Origin: Staphylococcus americanisciuri
GTDB lineage: Bacteria; Bacillota; Bacilli; Staphylococcales; Staphylococcaceae
Reading direction: 5' to 3'
NCBI RefSeq assembly: GCF_024814435.1
Contig: NZ_JANUXY010000001.1
Coordinates: forward strand, 1 to 64,000
Length of the DNA stretch: 64,000 bases
Under the pieces are notes generated by a model. The model had not been told where the DNA came from. It worked only from the letters and a program-made list of their open reading frames with translations, and ran no database searches. Below are positions 59,761 through 64,000 of this stretch, piece by piece; positions within the stretch are counted from its first letter, which is position 1; the number at the start of each line of letters is the position of its first letter. Made by a program: the position numbers and the translations under genes.

Positions 59761-60750
59761 ATGACAGTAACAATTTATGATGTTGCACGTGAAGCGAAAG
59801 TTTCAATGGCAACCGTATCTCGTGTTGTGAATGGTAATCAGAATGTTAAGCCGGCAACACGTGACAAAGTGAATGAAGTAATTAAGCGATTGAATTATCG
59901 TCCTAATGCAGTGGCAAGAGGGCTGGCAAGCAAACGTACAACAACAGTAGGTGTGGTAATTCCTGATATTTCTAATATATACTATTCAGAGTTAGCGCGT
60001 GGGATTGAAGATATTGCGACAATGTATAAATATCACACAATCATTTCAAACTCCGATGATGATCCGAAAAAGGAAAAGGAAATTTTTAATAATCTATTAA
60101 GTAAACAAGTAGATGGCATCATTTTTCTAGGTGGTACAATTACAGACGAAATTCAAGAGCAGATTAGTAAATCTTCAGTACCTGTTGTTGTATCAGGTAC
60201 GAATGGTAAAGATGCTAATGTTGCATCAGTGAATATTGATTTCGTAAAAGCAAGTGAAGAAGTGACGGAAAAGTTATTAGAATCAGGAGCTAAGAAGTTT
60301 GCATATATTGGTGGAGGCTATTCAAAGGTTGCCCAAGAAGAAGTGGCAAAAGGTTTAACGAATACGCTTCAAAAACATGGTTTATCTGTAGATGAGCACT
60401 TAGTTTATGTGGGTAATGAAACTTATCAAGATGGTTTACGTGCTTATGAAGCTATTAGTAAATACAAGCCAGATGCAGTGCTATCAATTAGTGATGAGCA
60501 AGCAATTGGTGTTGTACACGGTGCATTAGATGATGGTTTACGTGTACCAGAAGATATTCAAGTTGTTAGTTTTAACAATACGCGTCTCGTTCAAATGGTT
60601 CGTCCACAATTATCTAGTGTGATACAACCATTATATGATATCGGTGCAGTAGGTATGCGTTTATTGACAAAATATATGAATAAAGAAGAAATAAAGGAAC
60701 AACATGTAACACTACCACATACGATTCGTTATAGAGGTACAACTAAATAA
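59761..60750 (+). CDS. ccpA: Catabolite control protein A
   Basis: 329 residues, LacI family. Helix-turn-helix [20 protein letters not shown] with the hinge [15 protein letters not shown], then an effector domain ([37 protein letters not shown]). With HPr-Ser-P it binds cre sites such as those seen at pckA and putA. AAGGAGGT precedes the ATG. Confidence 0.96.
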   Translation: MTVTIYDVAREAKVSMATVSRVVNGNQNVKPATRDKVNEVIKRLNYRPNAVARGLASKRTTTVGVVIPDISNIYYSELARGIEDIATMYKYHTIISNSDDDPKKEKEIFNNLLSKQVDGIIFLGGTITDEIQEQISKSSVPVVVSGTNGKDANVASVNIDFVKASEEVTEKLLESGAKKFAYIGGGYSKVAQEEVAKGLTNTLQKHGLSVDEHLVYVGNETYQDGLRAYEAISKYKPDAVLSISDEQAIGVVHGALDDGLRVPEDIQVVSFNNTRLVQMVRPQLSSVIQPLYDIGAVGMRLLTKYMNKEEIKEQHVTLPHTIRYRGTTK

Positions 60751-60759
60751 AGAGAGTCG

Positions 60760-60791
60760 AACAATGTAGTCATAGGACTACATTGTTTTTT
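60760..60791 (+). terminator. Rho-independent terminator of ccpA
   Basis: AACAATGTAGTC pairs with GACTACATTGTT, followed by TTTT. Confidence 0.87.
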
Positions 60792-60923
60792 AGATGTTTC
60801 AAGTTTGCTTACGTCTTTCGTTCGACAATTCAGAAGGAGTTCGTTATTATAAGAAATAGGTAGAATAAACAGGATAATACGTTTACATCCAATCCAAATG
60901 ATTAAATTAAGGGGCTGAATAAT

Positions 60924-62591
60924 GTGAGTCATTTATCAGATTTAGAGATTGCGAATCAAGCAACATTAAAACCTATTAAGGAGATTGCTGATAAAGCTGG
61001 AATTGCTGAAGAGGCTTTAGAACAGTACGGTCATTATAAGGCTAAAATTGATATTTCTAAGATTCAAACGAAGGGCAAGAAAGGGAAAGTTGTACTTGTT
61101 ACAGCAATGAGCCCTACGCCAGCTGGTGAAGGAAAATCTACGGTGACTGTCGGTTTAGCAGATGCATTCCAACATATTCAACAAAATGTGATGGTTGCTT
61201 TACGTGAACCAGCACTGGGTCCTACTTTTGGTATTAAAGGCGGCGCAACAGGTGGAGGTTATGCACAAGTATTACCAATGGAAGATATTAATTTGCATTT
61301 CAACGGTGACTTCCATGCAATAACAACAGCAAACAACGCCTTATCTGCATTTATTGACAATCATATTCATCAAGGTAATGCTTTAGGCATCGATCAACGA
61401 CGCATTGAATGGAAGCGTGTACTTGATATGAATGATCGTGCATTACGTCAAGTAGTCGTTGGATTAGGTGGACCAACACAAGGGGTACCACGTGAGGATG
61501 GATTTAATATAACAGTTGCTTCTGAGATTATGGCAATTTTATGCTTGAGCACAGATATTATGGATTTGAAAGCAAGTATTGCAAAAATTACGATTGGTTA
61601 TACACGTGATCGTCAACCTGTCACAGTGAAAGACTTGGGCGTTGAAGGCGCACTTGCGATGATATTGAAAGATGCAATCAAGCCTAATCTAGTTCAAACA
61701 ATAGAAGGGACACCAGCATTAATTCATGGTGGTCCATTCGCGAATATTGCACATGGCTGTAACTCTATTATTGCGACTGAAACAGCACGTGACTTGGCAG
61801 ATATTGTCGTAACAGAGGCAGGTTTTGGTTCGGATTTAGGTGCTGAGAAGTTCATTGATATCAAGGCACGTAAAGCAGACTTTGAACCTGATGCAGTCGT
61901 GCTTGTTGCAACGATTCGTGCGCTTAAGATGCATGGCGGTGTTGCAAAAGATAACTTGAAAGAAGAGAATGTGGCAGCAGTCAAAGCGGGTATCGCTAAC
62001 TTAGAACGACATGTGAATAATATTCGTAAGTTTGGTGTCGAACCGGTGATTGCGCTAAATGCATTTATTCATGATACTGACGCAGAATTTGAAGCCGTTC
62101 AACAATGGGCAGAAGACAATCACGTTCGCTTATCGTTGACAGAGGTATGGGAAAAAGGTGGCGCAGGTGGTGTCGATTTAGCCCAAAAAGTTCTTGAAGT
62201 CGTTGAACAACCTCAAAATTTCAAACATTTATATGAATTAGAACAACCATTAGAAGAAAAGATTGAAACAATCGTTAAAGAAATCTATGGCGGTTCAAAA
62301 GTGTCATTTAGTTCAAAAGCACAGAAACAATTAAAACAATTCAAAGACAATGGTTGGGATCATTATCCAATCTGTATGGCTAAGACACAATACTCATTTT
62401 CAGATGATCAAACACGTCTTGGTGCGCCATCAGACTTTGAGATTACAATTCGTGAACTTGAAGCCAAAACAGGGGCAGGATTTGTTGTTGCATTAACAGG
62501 TGCAATTATGACAATGCCTGGATTACCAAAACAACCTGCTGCACTGAAAATGGATGTGACAGAAGACGGACATGCTATTGGATTGTTCTAG
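60924..62591 (+). CDS. fhs: Formate-tetrahydrofolate ligase
   Basis: 555 residues. ATP loop [17 protein letters not shown] near residue 64; [35 protein letters not shown]; late [13 protein letters not shown]. It makes 10-formyl-THF for purines and fMet. GTG start with AAGGGG upstream. Confidence 0.96.
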   Translation: MSHLSDLEIANQATLKPIKEIADKAGIAEEALEQYGHYKAKIDISKIQTKGKKGKVVLVTAMSPTPAGEGKSTVTVGLADAFQHIQQNVMVALREPALGPTFGIKGGATGGGYAQVLPMEDINLHFNGDFHAITTANNALSAFIDNHIHQGNALGIDQRRIEWKRVLDMNDRALRQVVVGLGGPTQGVPREDGFNITVASEIMAILCLSTDIMDLKASIAKITIGYTRDRQPVTVKDLGVEGALAMILKDAIKPNLVQTIEGTPALIHGGPFANIAHGCNSIIATETARDLADIVVTEAGFGSDLGAEKFIDIKARKADFEPDAVVLVATIRALKMHGGVAKDNLKEENVAAVKAGIANLERHVNNIRKFGVEPVIALNAFIHDTDAEFEAVQQWAEDNHVRLSLTEVWEKGGAGGVDLAQKVLEVVEQPQNFKHLYELEQPLEEKIETIVKEIYGGSKVSFSSKAQKQLKQFKDNGWDHYPICMAKTQYSFSDDQTRLGAPSDFEITIRELEAKTGAGFVVALTGAIMTMPGLPKQPAALKMDVTEDGHAIGLF

Positions 62592-62612
62592 ATAGAAAAG
62601 CAATATATTAAT

Positions 62613-62654
62613 AAAAGGGAAAGCGTTACAAAGTGGTAATGCTTTCCCTTTTTA
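62613..62654. terminator. Bidirectional terminator
   Basis: AAAAGGGAAAGCGTTAC pairs with GTAATGCTTTCCCTTTT; it reaches into the stop codon of the convergent glycosyltransferase gene. Confidence 0.85.
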
Positions 62655-63536
62655 AGTGCTGAAATGTTTGATGATATCATATGATAAGGCATGTTCATAT
62701 TCTTGACGTGTAATCATTCCTTCAATCAACATGCGCTTTAAGATGTATTGTTGTCTACGAATAGAAGGCATTAATTCTTGTTTCGGTCGTATGTTTCCTG
62801 CTTCATCAAAAGGGGTGTAATAATAAGGGCTTTGAAGTAAGCCTGTTATGTAAGCAGACTCTGCTAAGTTCAATTCACTGGGTGGTTTACCAAAGATACC
62901 GTATGCTGCCGACGTAATACCGGTAATATGATGTCCGTTTGTATCTAACCCAAACGACACACGATTTAAATAAGTGAAAATAATTTCATCTTTCGTCATC
63001 AATTTTTCAATTCGTATCGCATACATAATTTCTTTGGCTTTACGACTATATGTACGCTCATTAGACAAAATTTGATTTTTAATAAGTTGTTGTGTAATCG
63101 TACTGCCTCCAGTAGCAAATTGATGTTGAAAAATATCTTGATAGATTGCACGAATAACGGCTTTTGGCAAGATACCATTATGTAAATAAAATTGATCATC
63201 TTCTGCAGCAATTAATGCAGAAGTAATGTAAGGTGATACTTCAGCTGGTCCTGCGATGAGTGGGGGTTCCGGTGCATTATACAACGCAATAATATCTGTA
63301 TCTGCAGAAGTGATTGTCGGCATCTCAGGTAGTTTAGTTACTTTTTGAATAAGTGTCCGATTATCCAACGTGCGTGATTCAGCAACAATACTTGAAAAGT
63401 AACCAATTACAATAGCTGAAAAGAGCAGTGCAGCTAGGATTAATATGGTAACACATATAAAAAACACATGTTTGATTCGGCGACAAAAAGCATCATAACG
63501 TATTAAAAAGCGATTCAATTGATTTGAGTCTGTCAT
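62652..63536 (-). CDS. sgtA: Monofunctional peptidoglycan glycosyltransferase (SgtA-like)
   Basis: 294 residues, one N-terminal membrane helix (about 22-48) and a GT51 domain: catalytic Glu in AAEDDQFYLHNG, FATGGSTITQQLIKNQ, KAKEIMYAIRIEKLMTKDEI, YLNRVSFG, ALLQSP-type SAYITGLLQSPYYYTP. No transpeptidase domain. Polymerises lipid II. Choice of sgtA over sgtB rests on the tyrS neighbourhood, from memory. Confidence 0.85.
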   Translation of the reverse strand: MTDSNQLNRFLIRYDAFCRRIKHVFFICVTILILAALLFSAIVIGYFSSIVAESRTLDNRTLIQKVTKLPEMPTITSADTDIIALYNAPEPPLIAGPAEVSPYITSALIAAEDDQFYLHNGILPKAVIRAIYQDIFQHQFATGGSTITQQLIKNQILSNERTYSRKAKEIMYAIRIEKLMTKDEIIFTYLNRVSFGLDTNGHHITGITSAAYGIFGKPPSELNLAESAYITGLLQSPYYYTPFDEAGNIRPKQELMPSIRRQQYILKRMLIEGMITRQEYEHALSYDIIKHFST

Positions 63537-63606
63537 AACACCACCTCCGTTTTGTCATTATTATAGCATACAACATTTTAATTTTTGTTTTTGTCAAGTC
63601 TACGGG

Positions 63607-63634
63607 TTGACATCCATTTTAAAAAGTCTATAAT
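63607..63634 (+). promoter_or_regulatory. tyrS promoter
   Basis: TTGACA at 63607-63612, 16-base spacer, TATAAT at 63629-63634. Confidence 0.8.
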
Positions 63635-63654
63635 TATAGAAAAATGTATATTGC

Positions 63655-63858
63655 ATTGAAACAGAGACCAAGTAGCGATTGTGTATACAGCAACAGAGAG
63701 TTAGTGGTTGGTGCGAACTAACGTATGGCGATAGGTGAATACAGCTCTTTCATCGTTTCAACGTATGGTGATGAACGTATCATCACAAGAGTATAAAGTA
63801 TGGTGGTACCGTGCACAAAAGTTTGCGCCCTTACATGAAGTAAGCGGTGTTTTTTTAT
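63655..63858 (+). promoter_or_regulatory. T-box leader, tyrosine specifier
   Basis: Stem I has AGAGAGTTAGTGGTTGGTGC and a specifier loop GTGAA-TAC-AGC, giving Tyr codon TAC at 63740-63742. The T-box TGGTGGTACCG is at 63801-63811. The terminator is CGCCCTTAC/GTAAGCGGTG plus a T-tract. It controls tyrS by tRNA-Tyr charging. Confidence 0.95.
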
Positions 63859-63872
63859 GTTCAATTTTATAG

Positions 63873-64000
<128 letters not shown>

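Noticed and set aside
60835-60900. Purine regulatory box before fhs
   Set aside because: GTTCGACAATTC is only a partial PurBox match and has no second half-site at the usual spacing.

Overview
The window is chromosomal DNA of a low-GC Firmicute and almost certainly a Staphylococcus that is not S. aureus. The evidence is the gene content and order: menE-menC, pckA/metK, a sigS-like sigma factor, sagB, ribDEBAH, putA, rot, leuS, murJ, pepV-dat, trmB, murC, aroA (DAHP synthase/chorismate mutase), ccpA, fhs, tyrS. Further support comes from a CRISPR repeat of the S. aureus Cas9 type and a SprG/SprF-like toxin-antitoxin. Protein divergence from S. aureus and the extra ldh next to rot suggest a species of the S. 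intermedius/schleiferi/hyicus kind. That placement is an inference.

Region 1 (1-8.4 kb) is accessory DNA, visibly more A+T-rich and full of broken genes. It holds a type I toxin-antitoxin pair (548-732), ISL3- and IS3-type transposase debris, and a large imperfect hairpin. It also holds a decayed prophage lysogeny module: a DUF3644/HEPN protein, a lipoprotein, and a CI-like S24 repressor that has lost its DNA-binding half. Next come a frameshifted orphan gene, an orphan CRISPR mini-array (three repeats, two spacers, no cas genes), a YagU-family membrane protein and two tandem Ltp-type membrane proteins of the superinfection-exclusion family. Nearly every intact gene here relates to, or may relate to, conflict with phage.

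Region 2 (8.4-22 kb) is core: menaquinone genes menE-menC, yidD, a NUDIX hydrolase and an S9-type hydrolase, then pckA facing away from metK. A SAM riboswitch precedes metK and a cre-like site lies upstream of pckA. Then follow a NERD-like membrane protein, a crcB pair, tal, a SigS-like sigma factor with a ComK-like partner, and the glucosaminidase sagB.

Region 3 (22-35 kb): an ISL3 remnant, a 26-codon peptide gene, an FAD/NAD(P) protein, the FMN-riboswitch-controlled ribD-ribE-ribBA-ribH operon, putA with a cre site, an alpha/beta-hydrolase-fold protein lacking its catalytic serine, ldh behind a Rex operator, rot, the mnmL/mnmM tRNA-modification pair and an MFS transporter.

Region 4 (35-64 kb) is housekeeping: T-box-leuS, rhodanese, a flavoprotein, murJ and a pseudouridine synthase; a short island with a glycine-zipper peptide and a small membrane protein; pepV-dat, an APH-like kinase, trmB, an MBL hydrolase, an M42 peptidase and thioredoxin-like, DUF1444 and YtpR proteins; then an FtsK/SpoIIIE-like translocase, murC, DUF948 and YtxH-like proteins, aroA, ccpA, fhs, a monofunctional glycosyltransferase and T-box-tyrS (cut by the window end). 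No tRNA or rRNA gene was seen.

Most ORF starts were moved to the ATG/GTG/TTG with a properly spaced Shine-Dalgarno. All names rest on reading the sequence by eye; no search was run.
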